NCBI GenBank assembly: GCA_963693285.1
Contig: OY848920.1
Span: forward strand, 7,453,135-7,517,134
Origin: Xestospongia muta
Lineage: Eukaryota; Porifera; Demospongiae; Haplosclerida; Petrosiidae
Reading direction: 5' to 3'
Length of the DNA: 64,000 bases
Each line of letters starts with the position of its first letter. The stretch's first letter is position 1. Under the pieces are notes generated by a model. The model searched no databases, was not told the DNA's origin, and saw only the letters and a list, made by a program, of their open reading frames with translations. Positions 22,670 to 35,010 of the stretch are shown piece after piece. Position numbers and translations under genes: made by a program.

Positions 22670-25600
22670 TTATCTTTTAATAGTTAGTGCAATCTTGTTT
22701 CCTTCTTGTTTAATGATACTATCAGCATCAATAAGTAACATACCTTCAGTTGAGTAACCATTAATTTCTAATAATACATCACCAACCTATAATAATAACA
22801 TTATAAACAACACCCTCTACTAATTATAGTTATGTGTTCCTTACTCTAAGTCGTCCATCTTTGTCTGCAGCTCTATCCTTTGTTATATCTATAACTTGTA
22901 TAGTAGACTCAGTTCCTCGATGAATATAAAATCCAAACATAGCAGTGTTAGACGTTGTTTCTCCAATAATAGTAAATCCAAATGTATCATGATCTTTAGT
23001 AAACTCTATATGATGAATTTCCTCTATATTGGGATAATCACTTCCTAGTTTAGGATAAAGAGGAAGTTGGTTATAGGATATTACAACATGTTCATTATCT
23101 CAGTGGGTGGAGCAACTCAATAAATATATTAGTATATTAGAGAATTTAAAATTAATACAATTTTGTAGTTAGTAGCTCTGAGTTAGTCTAATGTGATAAC
23201 GTTTTGTTCTATTTCTAATCACTACCTTTATATAGTTTATCAATAGTGTTTAATTGACTCCACCCATTTGTGAGTGTGATACTATACAGTGTAATATGTG
23301 AAATTCATTGTGGGTGTGGTTAAAATTATAGCTCAGTCCTATTATCATCTTCCAGTCTCAGGTATCTCAATACATGCATATAATTTTCACAGTACTATAT
23401 GATATATAATGGACACCGTCTTGAGTTACTACCTGTAGTTTCAGAGATAAGTGATATCTCTTCCTGACTGGATGGTGTTTGAGTCTTCTCAAGTCCTTGA
23501 TTAGTTATTGGTTTATTAGTCTCTGGTATGAATGCTAGATCTAATAACAATGTTATATAATGAGAAGTGACTAATACCAGTTACCTTTTAAGCTCTGCTT
23601 TAATGCTTCAAACTGTTTGTTTCTCTCTCTTAATTGTAACATCAATGATGTTATTACTTCCTGCAGTGTCTCCAATTCTTTTTGTCTCTCTGCAGACGCT
23701 GACAGTAATTCTTCCTTAATAACTAAATAATTATTACTTATAATTATGTATTGACGAATCAGTAACACAGACTATGTTAGTGATAGCTATTGTATTCATA
23801 ATACCTTCCTTCCATTTCAGATGTGATGTCAAATCTTTGATTGTTTTTTCTTTCATTTGTTTTCTTCCTACATAGAAACATTGAATTTTAAAACAGATAT
23901 ACCATATAATAGACAGCTATTAAATAAACAATGATTATTGACTACATGGACTAATACCTTCACTTTGTTGGACAACAGATGATATTTGTAAAGTCATCTT
24001 TTTACTGATGGTTTGTCGTAGTTCCAGTCTACTTCTCAACTCCTTTGTGTTCTCTTCTACAATAGGTCTAACCTCCTATATATCAATAAACAAGACATGT
24101 AGTAACTGTTGTCTAATTCTACTCATCTCTTACCTTGTTTCTTTGATGTTTGTCGTAAATAGTGCAGTATCAGTAGTGCATTAACTTGATCAACCTCATC
24201 TCTTTCAATAAGCTAAGATTCTCCTTAGCTGTCACTAGTAGAATGTCCATTATATATTGTGGAGCATAGCAGGTGATAATGATAGAGTTGCCTTCATCAA
24301 TAGCTCTGACTTGGACACTATTGACTAAATCTTCAAATGCTTTTGCTAGCAATTCTCTGATGTCATTGAGAGAGTGTTCATCTGTCTTCCACTCTAGAAC
24401 AAACTCAATAGTCTCACAGGTGAGCTGATGAGTTGACGAGACTCGTTTAAAGCTTTCTTTACAGCATACTTGAAGTTTGACCTTTTCACAAAACATATCA
24501 ACTGCTAACTTGAATTCAACAATGTATTTGGTCGCTGTTTTGATATCATATTCATAGACTATAGCCTCCAAACAGCAAACATTAATAATGGTACATTTGT
24601 CTTCTACTAGTTCCATGACATCATCAAATGATTCAGCTGAAGACAATTGAGGTTTTAGTTCTCGGAAACATCTACGAAGATATGTTTTGAGCTCTTTCAA
24701 TGAAGGAATACCAACTTCAATGAGAGGTGCAACAGTGTGAATAAGTTTACGAAAGGCCACTCTCATTTGATCAAAATCATATTGATAAGTGGGTTGGAGA
24801 TTGACTTGAGGATGAAAAGTCTGGTCTATTTGAATATATAATAAAACAATGAATTAAAGCAACTTACTCACCATATTCCTTAAGTATATCTTGACCAATT
24901 AATACTGTTTGTTCAGACTTTAATAAGACACTACCGAACAATTTTAATTTGTTAGGATCTTCATACACTGTAGTACATAGTGCTCTCAATGGACCATCTC
25001 CTAGTATACCTCCCAATCTATTGACTTCATCTAATGTCTCCTTAGAGATCACTCTCTCTGTATATAACATCTGAACAATCTCCACAAGAAGAGTAAGTGG
25101 TGAGATCCTATCAGAGTGTTTCTGTAGCATTTGACAAGCTGGAGTAGATAAAAGTTCAAAATAAAATAATAAATATTAATATTATCTATCATTAATTTAT
25201 ACCTATATCTGAATCAAGTTTTTCATCTTTTTGTTCTAATTCTAGTGTTTGAACATCTCGTTTTCTCTTTCTTGAACTTGGTATGTCAATGTTCTCTATT
25301 AATTATTTAGTTATATTTTGGTAGATCTAATGAACACAATATTCTACTTACCTCTAGTTAAGTGTTCATGTATTTCAGTAGCTTTCTTGATATTATTAAC
25401 AATAGTACTCTTAATAGCAGCAATCACTGTTTCCCAGGTAACAAGATGTGACTCAGTAGTAGTTAACCAGCTCTCAATGACTTGATCAAGTTTGTAAGTA
25501 TTACTGAACTGACTACTTGTTAAACCATCTAAGACATTCTGAGAAACGTTTAATGACACACCAACCTCATACCACTTGTCATTAATATCAGCTAACAGAT

Positions 25601-25697
25601 TGAGTAGTTCATGTTTAGTAGGAGAAATACCTGATAAATAGATAGATTAAATAATAACAAACAATTCTATCAAGTCTTGTATCTCACGAGATTCCAT
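22670..25697 (-). CDS. Gene D: death domain-CARD-like-coiled-coil-PDZ protein, with in-frame TGA
   Basis: Eleven exons: 25688-25697, 25352-25630, 25203-25295, 24872-25138, 24134-24825, 23958-24075, 23805-23867, 23585-23722, 23433-23540, 22845-23044, 22670-22786; all phases agree (694 codons if the internal TGA is read). Residues ~4-96 are a death domain (KWYEVGVSLNVS, VIESWLTTTES). A linker contains SSRKRKRD, a possible nuclear-localisation signal. Residues ~128-216 are CARD-like, ~217-447 the shared module, and ~448-553 coiled coils. The last two exons form a PDZ domain (TFGFTIIGE, VGDVLLEINGYSTEG). TGA at 24170-24172 (codon ~435) interrupts the end of the shared module, where gene C reads LTIGYHTIYDK, so the product is truncated or the gene is a young pseudogene. 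Exons otherwise stay open. Confidence 0.75.
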
Positions 25698-26200
25698 AGT
25701 TAGTAGAAGAGATCACTAGTCTAGATAGGGTGTGGTTGCATCCATCAATATATAAAATTGTTGTGTCAGCGGTGGTGGTTGTATATGAATATCAGTCTCG
25801 CTTAGCCAGCCCTCCACAGGGGAGGGGCTGGTACAGGAGGCTATATGAATATTATTAACAACTTGTGTTTGTTTTATGGGTCTTATAAATTTTTTTTACA
25901 TATATGATATATGTGAATATATATTCATAATTGCAGTATATGACTTAAACCAAACTACATAATGAAACTGACTATTATTATTATTTTTTTTAAGAGGTAC
26001 TGCTAATTTTTATTCTTATCATTACTGGATCACTAAGTCTATTTTAACTAGGCTCAAGACCTAGATAAGAGTTTATATGTGTGTTTGTTCTTTCTTGAAA
26101 AAGATCACTTATATATAATTTTTAATTTTGTTTAGGTGTAAGCCATAACGTATTTCCCATGATTAAAAGTATATTGGCTGAAGAGTTCATAAAAGAGCTG
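25698..26200. other. Non-coding stretch upstream of gene D
   Basis: Probable 5' flank of the minus-strand gene. It is AT-rich with a short G/C-rich inverted repeat near 25805-25840. No motif strong enough to call a promoter. Confidence 0.35.
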
Positions 26201-27650
26201 AGGTGATGTCTGGAAATTTCCATCAACATATAAAGTACTTTTTTCACAGAATTGTCAAATGTATGAAGTAGTACTGACAAGAGTCAACTTGCTATCACCC
26301 TTGTCATCTTCTGTCATTAAGAATGTTTTACCTGAAGATGTCATTGACCTTTCACTTAAAGACAAAAAAACGTCATATACTATTGGAATATATCAAGTAG
26401 AAAATATGTTGCAAATATAGTTTATCTGTAAAATTTGGCTTACAAATCCACTTTAAGAATGAATATCACTCCTAATTTGAGGTACCTGTGGAATTGTTTT
26501 CTTTGATTGTTGTGTAATAGTGTTATATAACATGAGTCATAAAAGGAAGTTTTGAGTCACTATGTTCTTGTGAAGCTGTCTAGAAAACTCTCGAATGTCT
26601 TTATGGTACAAGGTGAAGCAATAAAAAAAACAATTTGCATTGTCAAATAGCAAACATGAAAAGTGTTTATTGAATGACTATATATTTCCTCCTCTACCTT
26701 TAGTAACAGATGTTAAATACAAAGGGGAACAAGATGAGATTAAATGTGATAATCAAAAGTCACAACACTAGGCACTCCTTTAGTCTTATTGAATCAATAT
26801 TTTTCTTATTGTGGACCTGTAACAGCTTCAGTAGGAGACATTTCATGATCAACAATAACTTCTTCATAACTAGTTGGTCCTTAGCAAGAAAAAGACAATA
26901 TTAAGTCTATATTATAATAATGGATAACTTTGAGACTTCCAAAATTTGAGGCGATAGTGTGTGTCAATAAAATATTTTAACCTTATGCTTTAATATCATT
27001 GCTAATGAACACGCATTAGAGGTAGGCAGCTTTGACAGACTGTAATGTAAAGATGTAATATGTTGATGCCAGACTTATTAATGTGTGTGGGAAGTATACC
27101 TTTGGCAAGTTGTCATGAGTGGCTGTGGGAGAGTCTCAAGTGATGACATATCACAATTTGGTTCGTGTGTAAACTTTTGACCTAGATACCAATTATGCAA
27201 CGAAAAGGCTGAAAAAGTAATCCCGTTTTGGAATATTTGGACCCACAGGTGTCAGAGTGTAACCATTTCACAAAAAGAAATAGAATTCGACACACACATA
27301 CAAATCCTTTTAGCACTTCTCAGGCTGAGTGTACTTAAATGGAGAGCTTTAGCACCTAAGAAAGTTTTTAAGTATCAAAAAACCAATGTCACAGAAGAGA
27401 GAAGATGTGAATCTTACTGTGGAAGAAATAAACTACATAGAAAATGGACGTATGCTCCAGGTTGTCCTGTTAAAAGGAATAGAAGTATTGAGACAAAGGC
27501 TGGCAAACTAGGATTGGGAGAAGGATAAGTGTACTATGATAAGAAGCCAGGACAAGTTTATATTATTTTTTTCTTTTTTTACTCTCTTGCAATAATTTAT
27601 AGTGGTGTTTTTGTTTTCAATGGATGAGGTGCGTGCGATCTAAGACTGAA
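26201..27650. other. Unresolved stretch, probably retroelement-derived
   Basis: Short open pieces occur (for example around 26270-26380 and 27400-27530) without a family match. Its position just before the integrase relic makes retroelement origin plausible but unproven. Confidence 0.3.
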
Positions 27651-27679
27651 AAATTATGAATTATGCACTGTTATATACC

Positions 27680-28012
27680 ATGCTGACCAAACATTAAGAC
27701 ATCTTGGTGAAAAAGATCTATAATAAAATCATGAAAGATGTGAAGCAAGTTGTAAGTGATGCATTTTTTCTTACTATAACTTGTAATATGACTTATCATA
27801 AGTATCTGCATGTGATGAATGAATAAGAGACAAGTTGACAACTACAAGAACAGAGCTACACCCTATATCAATTCCCCATGATACCATATCGGAATTGAGT
27901 TTATTGGACCATTGTCACTTTTGTCTCAATCAGGAATCTATATGTATTTTAACGATAAGTGATTATTTCACGAAATGGGTTACAACAGCTGCTTTACCAA
28001 AAACGAGGTTGT
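27680..28012 (+). mobile_element. Retroelement integrase relic (H2C2 region and catalytic-core start)
   Basis: LRHLGEKDL followed, after stops, by NKIMKDVK (27695-27750) resembles the zinc-binding H2C2 region before integrases. IGIEFIGPLSLLSQSGIY (about 27889-27945), then in the next frame LTISDYFTKWVTTAALPK (about 27948-28003), is the typical integrase core start with its first catalytic Asp. Frame changes and stops show it is dead. Type is Ty3/gypsy or KRBA2-like. Confidence 0.7.
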
Positions 28013-28234
28013 AGGAGTGTCTTATGAGTAATATTATTATTACTTTTGAAACATTTTATCAATTTGAATTGTACTTATAATCTAACTTGTTGATCTGTGT
28101 ATACCTTGTTGTTAATACTCACTGATAGTGGTTAAATCACTAAACAGAATTTATAAAAATAAAAACATTTCTAATTGTAAGACAACTAGTCAGCAAATAG
28201 CATTAAGTCACTAAGCAAATTAATAGCAATGTTA

Positions 28235-28681
28235 TTACCAATTTAGCTCCATGGACTCTGTTTCAGGGTCATTAACCTTCTTGGCTTTAATTTTATGGGG
28301 TATACCACCAGAATATTCTCCACGGACATCAATTACTCCATTATCAACATAAACCTGTTAACACAACATGCATATGCTATGAACTATTTATGATATGATC
28401 TTACTCTGAAACAGTATGTATCGCTTTCATAAATGTACAAAACAGCATTGTAAGTAGTGTATTCTTTCTTATCATTTAGTATCTTCTCTGCAGTACTCTT
28501 CATCTAGACAAAGCAAAGTTTGTTACATTCAATGTGATTGTTTATCACTTGCCTTATTGGCTATATCTTGCTGCTTACAATCTGGTTTCTTTGGTGACTT
28601 GACACTCGCTGGAGAATTTGGTATGTCCAACGGAGTAACACATTCTGGAAAACCCAGAGGACTCTCCCAATCTTCTGACAT
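28235..28681 (-). CDS. Gene F: small 115-residue protein, unknown function
   Basis: Three exons: 28553-28681 (43 codons, starts MSEDWESPLGFPE), 28405-28503 (33 codons) and 28235-28354 (39 codons plus TAA), all phase 0. The first intron starts GCAAGT after AG, a typical GC-AG donor; the second is GT-AG. The N-terminus is Pro/Ser-rich (TPLDIPNSPASVKSPKKP). The C-terminal half looks like a compact alpha/beta fold (TTYNAVLYIYESDTYCFR, then VYVDNGVIDVRGEYSGG). No signal peptide or membrane segment. I do not recognise the family. The open, phase-consistent exons argue that it is real. Confidence 0.6.
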
Positions 28682-30015
28682 GTCGAAAACAATCAATATT
28701 GACTTCACAAACAAGACGGGCGTGGCTCATGTTATTGCATTTTGAGCCACGCCTTGTTTTTAGTGGTCTATTTCCAATCTTTAATCGCTTCAAGTATTCG
28801 TATTATCAACAAGTCTATGAAGAGTATAGTTTTACATGATGTATGTTTCTTAATATTAACTTTATTTAAGCTACATCTAGATAACATCATGTGATGCTCT
28901 CTCCATTACTCACTTAATTCCTCAGTCTTTCCTATAACATATTGTACAGCTAGAACAATAATATTTGATATATGATATTAACAGCCGCAGTCATTATATG
29001 AGAATAGAATAACAAATACATATAATAATCCATGTTATAGTAACAAATATATATAGGATGAATATTGTGGAATGATAATTAAATTAACTAAATACATTAG
29101 CAGATATTCAACAGATAACATAGTATCAAATTTAGTGACATGAATACGTTTCTGTGTGTAGAACTAATTAACTATCAGTGACTAATTCAAATTTTTATAT
29201 TGCAAAGAGGAAGTAGGTATGTTCACTTTATGTGTACAATGTGATCACACATAGTCTAATTATAACATACAAATATAATAATTATAGGGTCAGTACCCCC
29301 AGACTGTCAACAATGAACATCAGTATATTACTAATGATTACTAGTAACTTACAACCACAAACTTTTTATATTTTTATACTTGGATATTTTTGGAATAATT
29401 ATGAGAGCAAAATGAAGATCAAATGAAGATAATATTCAATCATAATATGTTATCATTTCATAAGACCATCCTATATATCAAATAATTAACAATAAAGCAA
29501 TTACGTTGTTCCATTGATGTGCAGATAGTGGCTGGTCATGCTTTCAGTAATTACAAGATAGCCTTTTACATAAAAAGTGGCATTGCTTTAGGGTAAGTAA
29601 TTTTTGACATATCTCATCTATATATTGTTTTATCTATCTTAGTCTGACATTTATGTGAATTAGAGATTTGAGTTGATGTCGGTCTAATTGATGTCTGTGA
29701 GTATCCCTTTGGTAGGGAATCAAAAGTGTCTTTTATCAATAAATTCTCCACATGAACTATTGATGAATTCTGATGATAATGGGTCAGAGGATAAAAAGTC
29801 AAAGAAAAGTATGTATCTTTGGATTTAAGTCATCGTTAGTTTTGAAAAAAAACAAGCAAAATGACAATTTTATATGAATAACTGTAATTTAATAAAGATG
29901 AATAAAATATTGAATCTATGAGTGAGATATTGCATATTATCCATGGACTGATACTCAGACTATTTAAATTTAACGTTCTGTGATTGTGACAAAAAGCATC
30001 TTACAGAATTAGCTT
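28682..30015. other. Non-coding stretch
   Basis: AT-rich, no supported gene on either strand; frames at 29232-29426 and 29614-29802 look random. Confidence 0.4.
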
Positions 30016-31245
30016 TTGAGTGTTTTAGAGTGTAATTTAACAACTAATAGTTATTCAACAATGACATATTTTTTGCCTATTTCATTTCTTATACTTAAAG
30101 CTGTCATCTCTTCCATTTCAGATGACTCTATTAAGATGTATTGTGATAACTATCTATGTAGTAAAGGTCCTTCTGGAACTTTAATGAAATTTTCATATGT
30201 TTCTCTTGTTGATAACTGGCTAACTTGCAATGGAAACAACACATTCTTAATTCAATATCTTCAGTGGTAGTCTCATTAAGAGTCTTTATAAACCATGGCA
30301 TCTTAGGGTTAGTACAACATGGTCCTTCATTTCCATTACATTGTTGTCCATCCCATAATGGATCAGTGGAGTATAGGACTTTGTGGTGAAATTGTGATGA
30401 ACATAATCCAGATTCACAATAGTAATCACTACCTACCCATTCTGGTACAGATGTACCACTATATTGTCACTATTACATGGACAAACATAGGGACGAAAGA
30501 AATCATCTCCATCAACTGTCTCCCCCAAACCACAACAACATTAAGTACAACTGCTGTACAAAGTTCTGTCCTGCATAATTTTGTATAGAATAAAAACTTA
30601 AATAAATTTAATTTAGTGATAATGCTGAAAACATTGTTAAGGGATTAATGGAACAGTTACAAGCTATCTCTGTGTTCATTCATTCATTCATATTCTACAA
30701 AGGCATACACTTGCTACATAAAGCTATTATACAATACACACTCCTAATGGCTCTCTTGTATGTCTTTTGTGATATGGACAGTAGTAACTGTGATGGTAAG
30801 GGAGGCTGGGTGAGAGTAGGCTAGCTCAACATGAGTAAACCTTGTACTACCTGTTCTTCTTGACTAACTCTACGAGAATTATAAACAACATAGATCATGG
30901 ACTTTGTGGTCGACCTATGTCTTCATTTCTATGTCAGCATTCAATGCTGTTAATGTCATTCAAAAGATTACATAACTGTAGCATATATGTAATGGTATTA
31001 CTTTTACTTATGGTAGTAATCTTTGAAAGCACATCTGGACTTATGCATGTGGTGCAAGGAAGACAGTTGAAGGAAATTAATTAATTCACTGAAGGACCAT
31101 GTTTTACTAACCCTAAGATGCCATGGTTTATAAAGACTCTCAATGAGACTACCACTGAAGATATTGAATTAAGAATGTGTGGTAGTGAAGATCCATCAAA
31201 TAATGAAGATACACCACTGGATATTATTGAACTTTATATTCGATA
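30016..31245 (+). pseudogene. Rearranged FReD-like pseudogene with internal inversion
   Basis: 30061-30270 matches the first part of the copy at 36218 (signal peptide, then SDDSIKMYCDN). About 30243-30545 is the C-terminal part of the same gene on the minus strand (reverse complement reads SDYYCESGL, DPLWDGQQCNGNEGPCCTNP). 30610-31080 returns to the plus strand with the middle (NIDHGLCGRPMSS). 31090-31245 is a second C-terminal piece ending DIIELYIR-stop on the plus strand. Order and orientation cannot give a protein. Confidence 0.75.
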
Positions 31246-32040
31246 AGTAACTTTACACTTTCATACTTTCGCTCATTTTACAGCTGATTATTTTATTATT
31301 GTTAATAATTTGCCAGTCATGTTTGGAAATATACTATTGCAGAATGATTAGTGTTCAAACCTGTAGTCCACTAAGATGACTAACTATTTCATTTAACTAT
31401 GCCTACAACTATTGCTTTCAAAATAGACCCTGATGTGCATGTGACTACAACCATATGTTTGTATATGGATGTTTATCGTATTTTAGTGGTATTTTATGTG
31501 ACAATATGTATATATATATATTATATATTTAAGACAAGATTTAGAATTGTCATTCATTAAGTAAAGATAAAAATTCATTTAGATAACTAGTTGTTGTATG
31601 TGCTTAAACTGTGAGTCTGTGACATTTAACGTGGCCATTACTCATTAGTATCTCATGTATGAACTATATAAAAAATTTTCTCTCTCCTAAATAAATTGTT
31701 CTAAATGCCATTAGAATTACAGTAAACATCCATGTGCAAACATGTGATCTTAGTCACATGCACATCAGAGTCTATATAATTTGAAGGCAACAGGTTTAGC
31801 TGTAGGCGGAGTTTAATGCAGTGGCTACTCGTCTAGTAGTGGATTACAACTTTGAACACTAGCCATCCAGTAATAGTACTATCCGGACATGACCAATGAA
31901 TCACAAATTTTGTTCATGATTATCACTAACGAATTGTAAACCAATTGGTGCAGCGAGGCTGATCAAGATTCATGTTCACATAATATAATAAACAATAGTT
32001 ATTATAATAATTATAATAGTCAATCAAACAGTATTAACTT
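31246..32040. repeat. FReD-type 3' flank: dispersed repeats
   Basis: Shares segments with the flanks after the copies at 36218 and 56421. 31320-31500 resembles 37290-37460 and 57560-57740. 31800-32035 (containing CCAATTGGTGCAGCGAG) resembles 39068-39300, 58035-58258 and 59030-59262. No gene. Confidence 0.65.
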
Positions 32041-32185
32041 ATAATATAGAAAAGCCTAAATTCAAACTTATTTTCAGAAGTTAAAACATGCAAACTGTTT
32101 CCACTTAATTCTTCGGTGTCTTCACTTTTTACTTAACAAGAAAGAATAGCTCACGTACTGATACAAAACAAAAGCAGAATTATTA

Positions 32186-32224
32186 ACCTCGCTGTGCGTG
32201 GGCGCATAGCGAGGGTACTGTAGT

Positions 32225-32265
<41 letters not shown>

Positions 32266-33047
32266 TGCACTGCCTGTTTTTTTTGAACTGCTATAACTTG
32301 GCAACCGAAGCATTAGCAGCTACCAACGTTTAGCAACGAATAGAAAAACATGTGGACTTTACAACAGTAGTATCAAGAACATCGTCAAGGAAAACAGAAG
32401 CTTAAAACTCGCAAAAGAATTTTCAGGCTGCAGAGGTCAAGTGCCGTTTCTCGAAAAGTAAAAAACTTAACGTGGAGATTTTTTAGTATGTTGTAAACAA
32501 TCTCAGAGGAATACGGATCAGCAAGATAGAAGGCCGTTGGTCGAAGTGATCGTTAGAAAAGTTCTGAAAAATGTTTTGTGGACTTGGAGCAAAGTAACGC
32601 ATTCAGGAAACGTCTCCAAGCACTGAAAAGACTGCTACTAATAGATAATATATTGATTTATATTAGTACTACGGGACGTTTCCAAAGAACGTTTCATCTT
32701 CAAGTTACAATAAATTTTATATATGAAATATTGATACATTTTAAAGGGTCATGTAAAGACTCAGAGAAACTTTTCATCACGAAATTAGCACTTAATCTTG
32801 CTTGGCAATTGAATGATACTATCACTTACTCAGTTACTGCTTCAAAAAAATGGCAAAGCTAGAAATCAAGCAACAATTAATGAGCATATACAGAATGACA
32901 AAAATTACCATTTTATAACCACACCTTCTGGAATGTTAATAAATTTTCTTGCAATAACAACATCATAGCTGGGCCTAAGCTGGCATAGAATTTATAAATA
33001 ACTTAGAAACTACAGCGAGGTTCGGCACTTTAGTGCCTTTCATCTAG
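32186..33047. mobile_element. Helitron-like or hairpin-ended insertion
   Basis: The left end begins AACCTCGCTGTGCG and forms a hairpin with CGCATAGCGAGG (32188-32215). The right end has ACAGCGAGGTT (33012-33022), the small hairpin GGCACTTTAGTGCC (33024-33037) and CTAG (33044-33047). A hairpin about 6 bases before CTAG is the hallmark of Helitron 3' ends, while AACCTCGCTGT also acts as a terminal inverted repeat. It interrupts the repeat that is continuous at 39280-39330 and 59240-59290. No transposase is visible; a (GT)n tract lies at 32231-32264. Confidence 0.45.
32231..32264. repeat. (GT)n microsatellite
   Basis: About 17 uninterrupted GT units, inside the hairpin-ended insertion. Confidence 0.95.
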
Positions 33048-34375
33048 TGTTTGATTAAAATTATTATAGAATTCACAATATTTATGTCCTTCAACAAACG
33101 ACAAATCATATGATATTAACACTTGGTATACAATGATTGTCAGAGCTATGAGAACTCTGTTATATATATAGGCATGCTTAGCTTTGCACAGTTATTAATC
33201 CATACCAACTATTAATAGCTAGCTCACATCTTGATGTGTGTATAGTATTGCTATCCTATTGTAAATTGCATAGTAACTATTAAGACTTAAGAGTAAAGCA
33301 AAGTTATTAATCTAAGGCAATCAGCTATAAATTTAAGAAAGTTAATTATATTATGTATAGAGTATTGTGCAGAAAAATAATCATTATTTTTTTGATGCAA
33401 AGAACATAATCTCTAACAAACATGTTTGCACCTTTATCAGCAACATCTTGAAACATATTAATCAAGGAATATAACAATACATGAACAAAAGAACAAACAT
33501 CAAGTACAAAAACAGTTGCAGTCTCATTTAATGTAGTGGCAGGTTTATTACTGTCTGTTGTGATATGATGTAGAATAACAATTGTGATAGCAAGGAGGTG
33601 GGATATCCCTCAGTATATCCAAAGGGCATAGAAAACTTCTTCAAATTTGAAGAAGGGGATTTGGTTAAATCACAAATTTATGAGTAACTACTGAACATGA
33701 TATAAATATTAATTAGTAATCAAAACAGTTTATACATATATGTACATGTTGTTAATACTACTCAATGTATTTGTCAGGCATGTATGTCAGAAGTGTGAAT
33801 TATGCAATTAAAGCTCAACTAAGACTAACATATGTAGATTTAATGCAAGTCAAGGAAATTGTTAAAGAAAATTAATGATAAAAATAAATTTTTGCCATGA
33901 AAGTTTTCCGTTATACAATATTATGATTATAAACAATTTTTCCTTACTGATTCTCAAAATAATCTGCTTGTCTTTCTTACATCAGTGCCTAACTAATCAG
34001 GTTAGTCTAGATCACTTCATTATTTTATAGTTAGACTCAATTATATCTAGTTAGCCAGCAAACTCTACATTTCTCAAGTCGTAATTCGATATCTGAGTAC
34101 TAATATCCAGTGATGTGTTCTGATAATATAATGGCAATCATAGAATAATATCTATTGTTTCTCTGTAACCATATCAACGCTCAGTGGCCTCTTTCAGTTA
34201 TTAAAATTTATTAATAAAACCCTGCCTCCTCATTAACTAATTGCTATAGTAACCATAGTCAGTAAATAGTAATGGCTTCCTTTCTTCTTTAGAGTGTTGT
34301 CTGTGTATTGTAGTGTGTTATAGTATATATTACTATGTGTGTACTATACTATAAACTAACTCTGTTTTATAACAG
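33048..34375. repeat. FReD-type 3' flank, continued, and non-coding sequence
   Basis: 33060-33540 aligns with 39310-39690 and 59270-59700. 33540-33610 holds a few codons of a FReD-like relic (match to the CDMEGSNCD region), as at 55680-55740 and 59750-59810. 34200-34375 matches the reverse complement of 17525-17680, the intron in front of the LRR exon of gene C. Confidence 0.55.
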
Positions 34376-35010
34376 GAGACACTGGAAGTGTTCAGTGGAA
34401 TGATAAAATCAATATTGTTAGTCTCAGTAAACCAAGTGTCGTAGAGAGTGAAGATGTTATAAGTAAATTAAAAAAAGAACAACAAATAGGAAAAGAATGG
34501 TGGATTCCTCTCTTCTCATAATTTTCTAGAAATACTGTCATTATCATGAACAATATAAATAAATGTACAGTGTGGAGACTTGATTTAGTGAACACTTAAT
34601 TGGACACTAAATGTGTATCCATATTATCAGAGATACTAAAAATTAATGAAACAATAAAGAAACAATAAAGACAATAGAGCTAGTGTCCTCTACAATTGCT
34701 GGTGATATCAAACAGGTCAGTAATGGTCTCTAATAGTGAATCACTTGAGAAGTTAGTGTTATGGAATGTTACTGGTATCACAGATGAAGATATGACTCAC
34801 TTATTTAATGTCTTAGTAAGTAATACAACTTTAAAAAACTACATCTCTTTAATTGTAACATCACTGCTAATGGAGTCCAATATATCTGTGAAGGACTTAA
34901 TAAAAATCTATCACTGGCTAAGTGGGACATTGGGCATAATCATCAGATCACTTCAGTTAGAATCAGTACAATAGCAGATCTAATACAAACAATTACATCA
35001 CTCAAGAGAC
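34376..35010 (+). pseudogene. LRR-exon pseudogene related to gene C
   Basis: Starts right after a conserved CAG acceptor with GDTGSVQWND, as in gene C exon 16726-17522, and keeps VTGITDEDMTHLFNVLVSNTT. Stops and deletions abound (for example the stop near 34519 and a gap around 34600-34720). It carries the intron boundary with it, so it is a DNA-level copy, not a retrocopy. No chassis exons accompany it. Confidence 0.8.

Noticed and set aside
24170..24172. TGA as a selenocysteine codon in gene D
   Set aside because: The aligned residue in paralogues is not Cys, there is no redox motif around it, and I see no SECIS-like element after the stop.
31960..32040. The recurrent CCAATTGGTGCAGCGAG segment as a tRNA or other structured RNA gene
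   Set aside because: No cloverleaf or A/B box pattern could be built; it is a dispersed repeat occurring at four sites with the same flanks.
32122..32313. Minus-strand frame containing a His-Thr repeat
   Set aside because: It is the translation of the (GT)n microsatellite.
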